A stretch of 64,000 nt of DNA from Branchinecta lynchi (lineage: Eukaryota > Arthropoda > Branchiopoda > Anostraca > Branchinectidae). The position numbers and the translations under genes were made by a program. Of the stretch, positions 1-9,689 are shown piece after piece. Under the pieces are notes generated by a model. The model was given only the letters and a program-made list of their open reading frames with translations, did not search any database and was not told the origin of the DNA. Where the stretch lies: assembly GCA_023053575.1 (NCBI GenBank), contig JAKZAP010000003.1:30820228-30884227 (forward strand), in the 5' to 3' direction. Positions within the stretch are counted from its first letter, which is position 1; each line of letters starts with the position of its first letter.

Positions 1-104
1 AGAATCAATAAAATATTCAATTTATATTTTGGACTATGTAAGTTCTTATTTTAACTTTAGAACATTTTTCTATTTGCTGTTCCGCCTTTGTTTTTATTTT
101 CTAG

Positions 105-146
105 TTGATGACGGTGAAGCTGAATCAGGACCAAGAATCGTGAACG
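105..146 (+). CDS. candidate short exon upstream of WAP exon (papilin-like gene)
   Basis: A pyrimidine-rich tract ending TTTTTATTTTCTAG sits just before position 105, and a possible donor (ACG|GTAACG) follows 146. The 42 bases are open and would encode an acidic linker (DDGEAESGPRIVN). The exon starts and ends in phase 1, so its last G joins the GG that opens the WAP exon at 657 without breaking frame. The acceptor is strong, the donor is weaker and the exon has no recognisable domain, so it is tentative. The alternative is that this is intron. Confidence 0.4.
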
Positions 147-656
147 GTAACGATAACCGTTCCAAAATTTCCTGACCGAAGATCGGAACCGATCTCCGAA
201 CCAAATCCTGGTCGACGCAAAAACATCGGTTCATCAGAACCGAAGGTCGCGAAAACACTGGTTACTCTGAACCGAAGTACATTGGTTGGCGCCGAAACAC
301 ACCCTAAGCGCTACCACCTGACCAGGAAGAACCGAAAACCGCCAAAAAGTATCTGCTGTCTTTTCCGACATCATGACGATAAGGAATAAAGTCAGTAGAC
401 ACTTTTTTGGCTCTTCCTAACAAAGCTTGTTATGCATAACATTCCAAGCATATCGTTTTCAAACCCTCAGATAACATCCGAAGTGTTTTCTGTTACGCAT
501 TATCTGTTGAAACCGCGCATTCTCGTGTTATCTGTTATGAAACTTCTGACAGTGTAAGAGCTGAGCTTTAACATGTTGTAAACCACTTGGCGCTTGCTAG
601 TGTCTACTGACCTTCAGTGAGATAGGGAAGTAGGAATAACATAAATGTTCTTATAG
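147..656 (+). other. intron upstream of the WAP exon
   Basis: Non-coding stretch with no repeat I can match elsewhere in the window. It ends in the acceptor TGTTCTTATAG used by the WAP exon. Around 170-300 it contains irregular repeats of CCGAACC/GAACCGA. Confidence 0.4.
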
Positions 657-857
657 GGATTAAGCCAGGCCAGTGCCCAGTCGCTCCAGGCAAGTCTTCT
701 AACTGCGACCGAGAATGTGACACGGATGCTAACTGCCAGTCAGAACAGAAGTGCTGCACAACTGACTGTGGTGCAGTCTGCTTGGATCCGCAGCCTCACA
801 CTCCGGCACCCAACCCCCCGCCGACCACCAAACTACCAGTTGAGGATGTGACCACTG
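657..857 (+). CDS. WAP-domain exon of a papilin/lacunin-like extracellular matrix protein
   Basis: The exon encodes a whey-acidic-protein four-disulfide core. It starts KPGQCP and carries eight cysteines in the WAP spacing: C in GQCP, NC, EC, NC, KCC, DC and VC (the CC pair counts twice). The core is followed by a proline/threonine-rich linker. It starts after ...TTCTTATAG and ends before the donor G|GTACGT. Both ends are phase 1, so this is a symmetrical module exon. WAP domains usually act in protease inhibition or matrix binding, and the protein is expected to be secreted. Papilin-type proteins combine TSP1, Kunitz, WAP, Ig and a C-terminal PLAC domain, and the next exon does encode PLAC. 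The rest of the gene lies off the left edge. An ATG-started reading frame at 782-1042 runs past the donor, and its 3' part is intronic. Confidence 0.82.
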
Positions 858-1059
858 GTACGTCAGCCCTTACCCTTACAGGAGGTTGTACAGAAGATAT
901 TGCGTTTTGCCACTATTTTAATATGGGTCAAACCTTTTCTTTATCTGCTCCTGAACTTAAAAAATATCGCACGCTGCTAGCAGCATTTGCAACAGTTGCT
1001 TGCATCCCCTGGTTGGGAAAGCGTAATCGGTCAAACATTTAGCTGCACCAAATGGATGA

Positions 1060-1300
1060 GTATCAGCTGATTTTATTCAAGTGATGTTTCAGCCCTTCTT
1101 GGGAAGGGTCCTCTTCAGGCTCCAAGTTAGAAAAGCTAATATATATTCTTTGAGCCCAAGCTGACTGGAGAACATAGATAGTCAAACAGTCTACAGCTTG
1201 ACGAGGACTTCAGCAAAGAAGGGCCGAAATATCGCTGCCAAAGCATCATAGCTGACTATTTTTTTTACCCATTGTTTAAATACTAGAAAAGTGAGCCAGT
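1060..1300. repeat. copy of the GAAGGGCCGAAATATCGC repeat
   Basis: Contains CAGCCCTTCTTGGGAAGGGTCC at 1090-1112 and, on the opposite strand sense, AAGAAGGGCCGAAATATCGC at 1215-1235. The same words recur at 6300-6400 and 55330-55380. The region is a partial inverted repeat and is probably a decayed MITE. Confidence 0.5.
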
Positions 1301-1314
1301 GTCCCACAGCCATT

Positions 1315-1433
1315 GAACAACAGAGCAAAATATCACCAGGGATTAGCGCCAAGACTTGAAAAAAGTGACACACACTCGAATATTAGCGACACTGGCACCC
1401 CTAATGACAGAGAACATGAAACTCTGACGTACT
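1315..1433 (+). repeat. dispersed repeat family A (left part)
   Basis: The words CAGAGCAAAATA...GCCAAGACTTGAAAAAAGTG and GACAGAGAACATGAAACTC match 6058-6170 and 17009-17100. The family continues at 1837-1911 and resumes at 2746-2970, so two other elements have inserted into this copy. Confidence 0.6.
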
Positions 1434-1836
1434 GACCTCACCATCATTACTTGGATCAGACATGGCAAAATAGGTCCACAGGTTGGTGAGTGGAAAACCT
1501 GTCATCTGTGTCCCAGGTAACGGAGGTTTTACATATGTTTAACCAGCAGAAAGGGAAAGCGACCCACCACCCTATGGATTCGACTTTTTACTATGCCTAC
1601 ACAAGTGTTGGTTAAGACATAGTAAAAAGTCAAAGCCATAGGTCAGTGGGTCACTTTTACTTTCTGCTGCTGAAACATATGCAAAACCTCCAATACCTGG
1701 GACACAGATGACAGGTTTTCCACTTACGAACCTGTGGATCTATTTTACCGTGTCTGATCCAAATAATGACGGTGAGGCATGGGGGGATTAACAGAAACTA
1801 GTCCGCTTGGAAGCGCTGAACAGGAATATGGCCAAT
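1434..1836. mobile_element. fold-back MITE family F, copy 1
   Basis: Two long arms are reverse complements of each other around a short loop near 1595-1615. The left arm contains GGATTCGACTTTTTACTATG and the right arm CATAGTAAAAAGTC. Outer arm words include TTGGATCAGACATGG and ACAGGTTTTCCACT. The right tip is CAGGAATATGGCCAAT, matching the complete copy at 15802-16260; the left tip is truncated here. No coding capacity. Confidence 0.75.
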
Positions 1837-1911
1837 AACTTAAAATTCTGAACACAGCAAAGAAAAGATACAACCTCTCCTGTTCCGTTGATATGTGCAG
1901 AACGCACCTTA

Positions 1912-2742
1912 TAGCTTGTTCACACGGGGCTGAAACAGCGGCCGATTCTCGATCAGCGGCTGATTTACGCGCGTAAATAGCGGTTGAAAAAATTCCAAAA
2001 ATCAGCCGCTGATTTTCCAAATAGGCGCTTATTTTCGTCGCGGTCACCGATCGGGATAAACTAAATCCTTTGGAATGTGACACCTTTGATGACTCTAGGG
2101 ACTATAAACAGACTGTAATTAGGGGAATTAGCCAAGCTCGGCGAGTTTTAGGTTAGTCCAGTTCAAATTCTGTCAGAGCAATGTGAACATAACATGATTT
2201 TTACGTTTAGCATACAAGGATTACTAAATGATTTCGAAAACAAGGTAGAATAATTTTCTGATTTCAATAGCGTATGCTCTGTTTATGTCTGATATTTTTT
2301 TAAATGTTTTTCTTAGATAATACAATAATTTGAATAATTTTTCCATTCACTGAAAAGTGACTGAACAACACTAAATGACTGCATTCTGTTCTCGTATTAT
2401 TTATATTTATTATTAGTTATATTTGATGTTCAGTTTTAAAAACAAAAATATTTAAATTAACTTTATTTGCTTTTTAACTTGAAATTTACCTAGTCACCTG
2501 AAATCTGTCAATATTCGATTTATGGCTTTTATCTACTCTAAAGACTAAAAATCAACTATATTTGACTTTGAAAAACTCACAAGATGTTTGTGTTAATTTT
2601 ATATATTTTGTTACAAACAAAAAGAACATTCAGCATTAGGTTTTTCTTTTTAATTCTCCCGTCAACCCCAAACAGTTGATCCGTCGTCTGAACAGATCAG
2701 CCGCTGTTTACGCGCTTATTTCAGTCCCGTGTGAACAAGCTA
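1912..2742. mobile_element. TIR element (831 bp) with TTA or TA target duplication
   Basis: Left end TAGCTTGTTCACACGGGG, right end CCCGTGTGAACAAGCTA, reverse complements over about 17 bp with GCTGAAA/TTTCAGT inside. It is flanked by TTA on both sides (1909-1911 and 2743-2745); read one step further in, this is a TA duplication. Inner arms hold repeats of CAGCGGCTGATTTACGCGC. It interrupts repeat family A. The interior is AT-rich with no ORF, so it is non-autonomous. A 3-bp TTA duplication would fit PIF/Harbinger; a TA duplication would fit mariner-like elements. Confidence 0.72.
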
Positions 2743-2745
2743 TTA

Positions 2746-2970
2746 GCTTTGTTAGGTATTTCCACATCCGCAAGTTTGTCTCGCTTCAAATGCCACAAGC
2801 GTAGTGGGCGGCGCTACAAGTAAGGCCTGATTACGAAGCATGGAAATCATAGGTCTTGGCGCTATGCATGCATTTATTCATACTACACAAACTACATAAC
2901 ATAGATGTAAGGCAAGAAACAAGACACCCTTAAGCTATCTTGTCGGGAATTACCTAGTATTATTTTGCTC
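2746..2970 (+). repeat. dispersed repeat family A (right part)
   Basis: CCGCAAGTTTGTCTCGCTTCAAATG and CCTAGTATTATTTTGCT match 6622-6740, and in part 17570-17660. This is the continuation of the family A copy interrupted by the two preceding elements. Confidence 0.55.
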
Positions 2971-3059
2971 TGTAGAACAAAATGTGTAAGTTGATATGAC
3001 ACTTGTAAGGATTAGTCGTGGCAAAGGGTATCCTCAAAGATTCGCTCTGCCTTAATGCA

Positions 3060-3405
3060 CAAATGAATATGGGCCCTTGTGAATCATAAAAAGATATTTA
3101 TGCACTTTCCTGCGCACTTCAAGGGGGGGGGGGGCTAGGAATCCAATAGAAGCACCGAGGTATAAATGATCGTGGACCTTTAGGGGTCAAAAGAATGTAT
3201 CTTTTTGTAAAAAGTATATTTTTTTCCACAAATGAACATGGGCCCTTGTGAATCATGAAAATACATTTATGCACTTTGCGGTTACAATGCGCACTTTCAG
3301 GGGGAGGGGAGCTAGGAATCCATTAGAAGCACTGAGGCATAAACGATTGTGGACATTTAGGGGTCAAAATAATGTATCTTTTTGTCAAAACTAAATTTTT
3401 CCCTT
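3060..3405. repeat. tandem repeat, two units of about 170 bp (family B)
   Basis: AAATGAAYATGGGCCCTTGTG occurs at about 3061 and 3231. Each unit continues through TTATGCACTTT, a G-run and GCTAGGAATCC to GGGGTCAAAA. Related words (CCCATGATC, CTCAAGGGTTTTG) occur at 20570-20770, 24570-24620 and 35990-36400. Confidence 0.7.
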
Positions 3406-3560
3406 ACGTAAAAACTATATTTTCCCTGATGTGGTTTAGAGGGTGGAGATTAGACTAGGTATGTAGAGGAGTGAATGAGTAAATTAATTTTATTGACCCA
3501 CTGCACTACGGGAGATCTAGTGAAGTAACAGAAAAAATAAGAACAAACTCGAAACATAGG

Positions 3561-4684
3561 GTGTCCGGTCAATTCGTCACAGGACAATTCGTCATAGGCC
3601 AATTCGTCACAAGGACAATTTGTCACAAGGACAATTCGTGATACGGACAATTCGTCATTAGGACAATTCGTTAAACGGACATTTCGTCACAGAGAGCCTG
3701 ATTTCAAGTTTGGATTTCGTTTTTAAGCTACATATTCTTAGATACTCAGTTACCTTAAAATACTATGGCTATATAATACATTAAAACAGGTATTTATCAG
3801 CAGTTTCCCGCATATATTTGAGTACTTCAGCTTGACTAGACCGATATCTCGCTACTATGATTTTCAGTCGCAGGTTAGTCTTCGTACTTCCCCTTCTTGG
3901 GTGGGTTCGGGCACCCAGCAACAAATCCCTCAATACTCATTTTTGCTTTGCCCTGCTCCGGCAGCAGAAATGAAATGAATTTACAGATGTTTGGATGAGC
4001 TGCTCCAACATGTTTGTTGAATGCTGAATGCCATCCTTCAAATTGTTGTTAGTCCTGGGAAGGTCTTCTGCGCCGTGCTCAAAGACGCTCCAGACAGGGA
4101 TAGGAAAGAGAGCATTTCTGTTTTCCCTGATGGCCTGTGATGTTCTTCCTAGATAAGGGTCTTCAAAGTAGTCGAGGATTTGGTATACTTCAGATGGACA
4201 GATTTGAACACAGTGGTCGAACGATCCACGATTAGGAGAAAAGTCAACGCTGTCACCATTCTCATGGTGAGAGCAATATCGCTGCAAGACGAACACTTCA
4301 CGAGAACATCGCTGTTTGCTTGAATTTGTGTTTTGTATATGAGACTACACAAGTTTTTAACGACCTCTCTCAGTCTTTGCGAGTTCCAAATTTAGCTAAT
4401 CAATCCTTGACTCTCCTCGAGAATATATAACACTAAGACGGATTAGAGCAAGGATTAAAAATAATGATTCACGGATTGATTCAAACAACCTCTTGTGAAG
4501 GGGTGGCGTTTTTGATTTTATCCAAACTACCTTTATAATATCAAATTTCCTAAAATATGACGAACTGTCCTGTGATGAATAGTCCGTGTGACCATTGTCA
4601 AGTGACCAATTGTCCCTGTGACTAACTGTCCGTGTGACGAATTGTCCTGTGACCAATTGTCCTGTCACGAATTGTCTTAGAATC
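3561..4684. mobile_element. MULE (Mutator-like) element, copy 1, 9-bp TSD
   Basis: Exact 9-bp target duplication AAACATAGG at 3552-3560 and 4685-4693. The element begins GTGTCCGGTCAATTCGTCAC and ends GTCTTAGAATC. Both ends are arrays of a degenerate 14-mer around GGACAATTCGTCAC, in opposite orientation at the two ends (about 3565-3690 and 4558-4680). The interior includes CAGTCGCAGGTTAGTCTTCG and a transposase remnant on the minus strand. TSD length, terminal arrays and coding remnant all point to the Mutator superfamily. Confidence 0.85.
3940..4330 (-). pseudogene. MULE transposase C-terminal remnant
   Basis: The minus-strand frame at 3937-4296 reads DYFEDPYLGR, then ALFPIPVWSVFEH and DLPRTNNN. 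This matches the MULE signature YFE-x-YIGR ... LFP-x-x-WN ... LPRTNN-x-EGWH from the region after the catalytic core. The overlapping minus frame 4149-4352 (RMVTALTFL) appears to carry the preceding part, which implies a frameshift near 4200-4250. The usual W and H of the EGWH box are replaced, and the catalytic DDE part is absent. Non-functional. MULE transposases cut and paste DNA in the nucleus. Identification is from motif memory. Confidence 0.7.
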
Positions 4685-4939
4685 AAACATAGGTGGTACC
4701 TGATCAAACGTTGATCATACCTGGATGCACATACGGGGGACCCAGCGGTGGTTGAGAATGAATGATACGAACACGGAGATCTTCCACCACGGTAGTAACT
4801 TTAAATCTATTAACTAAATAGGTTTTCCCCATCCATAGGGATAATTTTAGCAAGAATTTAAGGTAGCGAAATGGCAGTGGTTGGATGTTTGATTTCAAGG
4901 TAAAAGGCGCGAGGAAGAGCTACAGACATTGTAGAATAT

Positions 4940-5660
4940 ATGGATGCGTACGCCTTTTGGAGGTTTTTTTTTCCCAAATGCTCAAGAAGCAGACAACGGG
5001 TTACAGCGAGGGTATCGGGTAACAAAGGGTTTTCTTCCGGATTTCAGACAGACGTTTTCGTCGAAACGGATCTGGAAGGTGAAGCCAAGCCAAAAACATC
5101 TGAGCCTCGTTTTTGTTGCATGCTGCAGGTCCACTTCTCTGCCGATTTCGGACTGATTCTTTCTACATCCGTTTTGCACTGCAGCGCTTCCGAGGAAGAC
5201 GGCAGCGCTTCTCGAGAGTCACGGACTTGCTCCCCGACCAAGTCGGTGCTTCCCTGCAAGATGCTGCAGCGCTGCCACTTCAACCAAGAAGAAAGTGAAT
5301 CCAAAAACGCATATTATGCAAAAGCAAAGAAGTGCTGCAGCAGCGATGCGGCAGCGCTATTGCAACGAAAACGAGGCTCTAGAAGTCCGGGCTTTTGGAC
5401 ACCCTGGATTCTGGATGTCTGGAAGGTGCCATAGAGGCAACCCGTTTGAGAGACACTGCAAATATGCAAATGATGGAAGAAAAGGGAAAGTGATTGACAG
5501 TTGTGACTGGGATGCAAGAGAAATTGGAAATGTAAAGGGGGTAATCTAGGAAATGTTAAAGAACAGCAAATTTAGCTGTCATCATTATCATTAAAATCTG
5601 GAAGGGTTGGCTTGACTATGCGGAAGCACCGGACGTCTGGGAATCTGGAAGGTGAAGCGT
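4940..5660. other. GC-rich intronic stretch with few stop codons
   Basis: Several frames are open here on both strands (for example 164 aa from 4940), but none looks like a known protein. The openness follows from GC-rich words such as GCTGCAGCGCTGCC. TCTGGAAGGTG recurs at 5070, 5415 and 5647. Probably an unrecognised repeat inside the intron, not a gene. Confidence 0.4.
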
Positions 5661-5865
5661 GGAGAACGGGAAAATGGGCCCTTTCTAGAGACTTTGGTTG
5701 TTCTTCTCGATCCCTTCGCTATGAGCGCGTCACGAGATTTTCTGATTGCGCCCTCCACCTCCCCCCAAAGTCGATACGGAAGAACATTTTTTTGTCAAAA
5801 TTTGTCAAGTCTAGGCTGAAATTGCATTCACTTATCGTTGATTCCGCTGTTTTTTTCCTTCGCAG

Positions 5866-6043
5866 GTAGCTATGATCTGTGTATAGACATGCCTTTCTTC
5901 AGCAACTGTCCAAGAATTGTCGAAGCTGGTAGCTGCAAGTACAAGTACTATTCCAGTATGTGTTGCAAGTCCTGCACGCTGGCGGGCCAGCTGACCACTA
6001 CCCCCATCTTGAGGATTCAAGACATGATAGTGGGCAGTAACCT
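5866..6043 (+). CDS. PLAC-domain exon of the papilin/lacunin-like gene
   Basis: After the acceptor TTTTTTTCCTTCGCAG the exon encodes a PLAC (protease and lacunin) domain: C-x-D ... NC ... SCKYKYYSSMCCKSC, with six cysteines and the characteristic YYSSxCCxSC end. The start joins the WAP exon in phase 1. The donor is CCT|GTAAGT and the exon ends in phase 2. PLAC domains close papilin, lacunin and some ADAMTS-family matrix proteins, which agrees with the very short tail encoded by the next exon. The product should be a secreted basement-membrane or matrix glycoprotein. ATG-started frames over this region start or end in intron and are artefacts. Confidence 0.85.
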
Positions 6044-6057
6044 GTAAGTATTTCCTT

Positions 6058-6740
6058 CAGCAGAGCAAAATAACACTAGGGAGGAGCGCAAAGACTTGAA
6101 AAAATTGGCACACACTCGACTAGCATCGACTCTAGCGATAGAGAACGTCCCTACTGAAACTCAATCAGTCGTTCACCAGTGCTGGCTCCGATATCTTGAT
6201 ATTCTGAACACAGCACAAAAATGATACAGCCTCCATTATTAAATATTCTTTGAGCCCAAGCTGACTTTGAAACATTTATTCAAACAATGTTTACAACGGA
6301 CACGTCAGCTATGATTCTTCATCAGGGATATTTCGGCCTTTCTTGGCAAGGGTCCTCGTCAGGCTCTCAATCCTCTGGTTCCACTTCGGGGAAGGAAACA
6401 AACCTGTAATAAATAACTGAAGCTTCTACCGACTATAAACATCGGCTATAAAGTAAATTATATTCAAATACCACTATAACGAAAAAATTAGATCTAGAAA
6501 TGAGAAAAATTAGATAGAAAAATTAGATAAAAAATTATAAAAATTAGATTAGAAAATTAGATCACACTAGTTAAAAATTAGTGTGTGTAGGTAGCACCTT
6601 TGTTTGACTAAAATTTTCTAAGCCCGCAGGTTTGTCTCGCTTTAAATGACGCAAGCGCAGTGGACGACGCTATGAGTATGGCCCGTTCGCAAAGCACTAA
6701 CAGCATACGTCTTGACGGTACCCCCTAGTATTATTTTGCT
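6058..6740 (+). repeat. dispersed repeat family A, copy 2, with inserted sequence
   Basis: Family A words run 6058-6232 (GAGCAAAATAACACTAGGG, AGACTTGAAAAAATTGG) and resume at 6590-6740 (GCCCGCAGGTTTGTCTCGC, CCTAGTATTATTTTGCT). Between them lie a GAAGGGCCGAAATATC-type repeat (6240-6410) and an AT-rich tract of AAAATTAGAT repeats (6485-6590). Confidence 0.55.
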
Positions 6741-6864
6741 TGGATCTCTAGTTATATTCTTCCTCACTTTCCTTTTATTTTGCCCCATTGGAAAAGTGTA
6801 TGCTCTGCTTGCGTCTTTCCTTTTTTGGTTAATTTTGTATACAGGTGTATATTTGTAGACCGAC

Positions 6865-7442
6865 TACTGAATGTCCGGGTAAAACATAATTGTCATATAT
6901 GGATTCAGCATCAATTCTTACACCGAAATCGGATTTCTAATCAACTGCAAATAAAACTTCTACTTTTAACTAATTTTCCAGTTTTGGCCGGATTCCGGAC
7001 GAACTACTTGTCCGGGTAGAAAATGATTTTCACAGAAGTGTTCAGCAAGTTTTCTTACCCATAAATAGACATCTAATCAACATCAAATACAAATTTTACT
7101 TTTAACAAACTTTCCGGTTTTTGCCGGATGCCGGACGAACTATTTTTCCGGCGAGAAAGTGGTTTTCATCATCCTGTTCGGCATGTCTTCTTATCCCATA
7201 ATCGACTATCACATTAGCTGTTTTAAATATTTTGTTCGCCCCTTAATTTGAAATTGATTTAAACCCCACCCTTATATGTTTGGCTACAAAGCCCATCTAC
7301 GAATTTGACCTGTCCGATGACCCAAAGAATCCTCACACCAAGTTTCATCAAAATATCTCATTCCCTTTAAGAGTTATCGTGCTTACAGACGGATAGCTTT
7401 TGAGATGTAATAGGTAACCCTCCACTTACGTTTTGGGATCCC
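6865..7442 (-). repeat. repeat family R, copy 1 (minus)
   Basis: On the minus strand it begins GGGATCCCAAAACGTAAGTGG and continues through CACGATAACTCT and TGATGAAACTTGG. It then runs into 120-130-bp internal units with AAGAAGACATGCTGAA and ATTCCGG-x-CAAAACCGG. It shares this order with the other family R copies listed. Confidence 0.75.
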
Positions 7443-7668
7443 ATAAAGCGATTCAACTCCCGATTCAAAATGATCAGGAGAAAATTGCCAATAGTTCAAA
7501 TGACACGCGAATAATCATGAACAAAATCTTATAAAAGATGTGCGGTTAAAAAGCTAAGTTTGCAAGTTTCAATTCCTCTTGTTAGCTCTTGTTTATTATC
7601 TTTATTCCTGTTTACTTGCTCTTGTTTATTATCTTTATTCCTGACTTACACCTACTCTTTCATTGCAG

Positions 7669-7756
7669 TACCCTTACTGACCTGATATCGTCTGTGCATG
7701 AATCAGTCTTGTTGGAACAGACAGACCAGTATTTCTATTCTAAAACACAAGACTAA
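7669..7756 (+). CDS. terminal coding exon of the papilin-like gene
   Basis: The acceptor CTTTCATTGCAG|TACC lets the first T complete the phase-2 codon left by the PLAC exon (CT+T, Leu). The frame then runs TLTDLISSVHESV... for about 29 residues to a TAA at 7754-7756. A short polar tail after PLAC is normal for papilin-type proteins. The 3' UTR follows, with AATAAA at 7955-7960. Confidence 0.68.
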
Positions 7757-7954
7757 AGACGTCTGATCTCGTGGCGAGGGCGTGGCTTTTTCGCCGATGA
7801 TTGAGACCCAGGAGCTGCTTCGAGTTTGTTTTTATATTTGTGTATCTCAGGTTGGGGTTCTGGAGGTGGAACTAAATCTCTGTATTGTCGAAGTGCTGTC
7901 ATGGATATTGGTTTCTAATTAATTCGTGTCTCAGCCCTTCGTGATAGATTTTGC

Positions 7955-7960
7955 AATAAA
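7955..7960 (+). promoter_or_regulatory. polyadenylation signal AATAAA
   Basis: Canonical hexamer 199 bases after the stop codon of the papilin-like gene, with no competing AATAAA between them. The cleavage site itself cannot be read. Confidence 0.6.
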
Positions 7961-8087
7961 CCGTCTTATTGACGTCATCCAGTGGTGTTGCTTTGGTTCA
8001 ATACGAGCGGGAATTCCACTAGAAATCGTATGCTTATTGTAGCGGCCATCTAAGCGAGTTACTCGTTGCGACGGGCTACGATTCTTT

Positions 8088-8392
8088 GAGCGTGTTCCAC
8101 CCTTGTAACAATAGTTGCTATTAGTTACTATTTCCGTTCCATCCTCACGAAAAGTTACTACGCTGACCGTTCCAACCTTGTCGGAATAGTAACTAATAGT
8201 TACTATTTGCTTACCATGCTCGGGAGCGTGGTAAGCGTAGTAACTACGCATCTCTGGAACGTGATTGGTCGGATTCGCCCCTGGCGTGAGATCCTGCTGG
8301 AAAATAGAAAAATCGTTCCAGCCTTGACGGCAAAAAGCCAGAATTCGTGACGTCATGCGTAGTAACTACGGTAAGTAGGATGGAACACGCTC
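8088..8392. mobile_element. 305-bp MITE family M, copy 1
   Basis: Ends GAGCGTGTTCCA / TGGAACACGCTC, flanked by TTT on both sides (4 bp if the shared C is counted). The interior is built of GTAGTAACTACG and GTTACTAT words on both strands. It is the same length as the copy at 29537-29841 and nearly identical to it. No ORF. Superfamily not assigned. Confidence 0.82.
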
Positions 8393-8425
8393 TTTGTCTC
8401 CACTTATTCTCGATCGTATTGTATG

Positions 8426-8593
8426 CACTGTGAAAACAATCGTGCAGTATTCTACTGGGATTAATCTTGTCTCTAAAAAGATAATCTCATCTCTAATTCG
8501 GATTGATCTTATCTCAGTAGAGATATAAGACTAATCCCACTAGCAAATACTGCAGTTAAATTTAATCCTTACTCGGAGAAACTTTTTACAGTG
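8426..8593. mobile_element. MITE with CACTGTAAAAA-type ends, copy 1
   Basis: Left end CACTGTGAAAAC, right end ACTTTTTACAGTG. The arms share TGCAGTATT and TGGGATTAATCTT with their complements. A second copy lies at 54410-54563. Flanking duplications are unclear. Confidence 0.6.
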
Positions 8594-8599
8594 TAGTTT

Positions 8600-9680
8600 T
8601 GAGCAGTGATGTCGACAAGACCACAGCAAGACAAAGATTTTTGCACCGGCCTTACGACCAAGATCAAGGTTTTTGCTCTGGTATTGAGACCAAGACCAAG
8701 AAGTCTCTTTTATTAGGCTGAATTTCGAATTCCGTCACTAGCCTGCTTATGGGATTTTAATGTGAACTAATCTATTATATGTCTGTCAATTGCAATAATG
8801 TGGATCCTTCCGAGACGAAGGTTACTTTATTACTTACTAAGTTATGATACGTTTTTCGTTTTTCTTCAGGTAATGATTTTCACTGGACAATTGGAATTGC
8901 TCAAGCCGATTTTTAGATATCTTGATCTTTATTTTTATATCCTTAATAGCTCGTACAATTCACTTGCTAGCATTGGATTGTCGTACAGTTTACCACCGAT
9001 ACACATAATAACACTATAAAAGACATTTTGCTAATAAGTTTAAAAATTCTCAGTCGACACTTAATATATACAATTTACCTTACTAATTACTACATAGAAT
9101 TAAAGTGGTGTATGAAATAGGGTACAAAGGACTTGAGGTACCTATCAGTAGAATGTGTATTTGGGCGAACAAGTTTCGGACAATTATCACTTGCTGCTTT
9201 GTGATGATCTTTGTGAATGATCTGATCAGCGATTGTTCTCGCATTTTTACTGATGCTAGACACTTTTTCATTCTTGAAAATTGACACGTGAGCATTTGCG
9301 AAAGCCCATTTACACAATTCTGGTAGAAGTTCTTTCCTGACAACTAAAAGTGAATGCAAATTTGCGCAATTGGCCGAAGGGCCTTACCTTAGACCTTAGA
9401 TCCTCCTGTGCCTCCAGAGGCGCCCAGGGCGTCCAAGAAGAGTCTCCAGTCGTCTCTGAAGCTTGCGGCTGCGACGATGTCTTCCCAAAGGGCAAGTGCC
9501 GAAGGGCAAGTGCCATACAAAGTGAAAAAATGCTTCGATCTTTCGCGACAAAACATTTAATCATCGGCAGATCTTGCCAATTTCCACTATACACCTCATT
9601 CACACGTTTTGCTACAGGCAAAGTTTTATTCGACGGGTCGCGAGCACCTCCTTTTATTGGCAACCGGCCCGAGTTTAAAT
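8600..9680. other. no recognised gene
   Basis: 8610-8710 has irregular repeats of GACCAAGA. Open frames at 9083-9359 (minus) and 9350-9877 (plus) have no recognisable domain. Part of 9310-9690 is probably the downstream part of the gag-like relic. Confidence 0.4.
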
Positions 9681-9689
9681 TAACGCGAT

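Larger units (their letters stand above)
858..5865 (+). other. 5.0-kb TE-filled intron between WAP and PLAC exons
   Basis: Bounded by GTACGT at 858 and CTTCGCAG at 5865, joining phase 1 to phase 1 (G|GT encodes Gly). It contains the repeats annotated separately: a fold-back MITE, a TIR element, a tandem repeat and a MULE. I saw no further cysteine-rich exon, but a small one could be hidden. Confidence 0.65.
6044..7668 (+). other. last intron of the papilin-like gene
   Basis: Runs from GTAAGTATT to CTTTCATTGCAG and contains the repeats described separately. A 26-base unit GCTCTTGTTTATTATCTTTA... is duplicated directly at about 7580-7645, just upstream of the acceptor. Confidence 0.7.

Noticed and set aside
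782..1042. 86-aa ATG-started frame over the WAP exon end
   Set aside because: Begins after the WAP cysteines and reads through the donor at 858; only 657-857 is supported as exon.
3565..3690. CRISPR-like array of GGACAATTCGTCAC units
   Set aside because: Units are contiguous and degenerate, without unique spacers, and are mirrored at the other end of a MULE.
4940..5434. 164-aa frame, with open frames on both strands
   Set aside because: Openness comes from GC-rich composition; no domain, and it lies inside the papilin-like intron.
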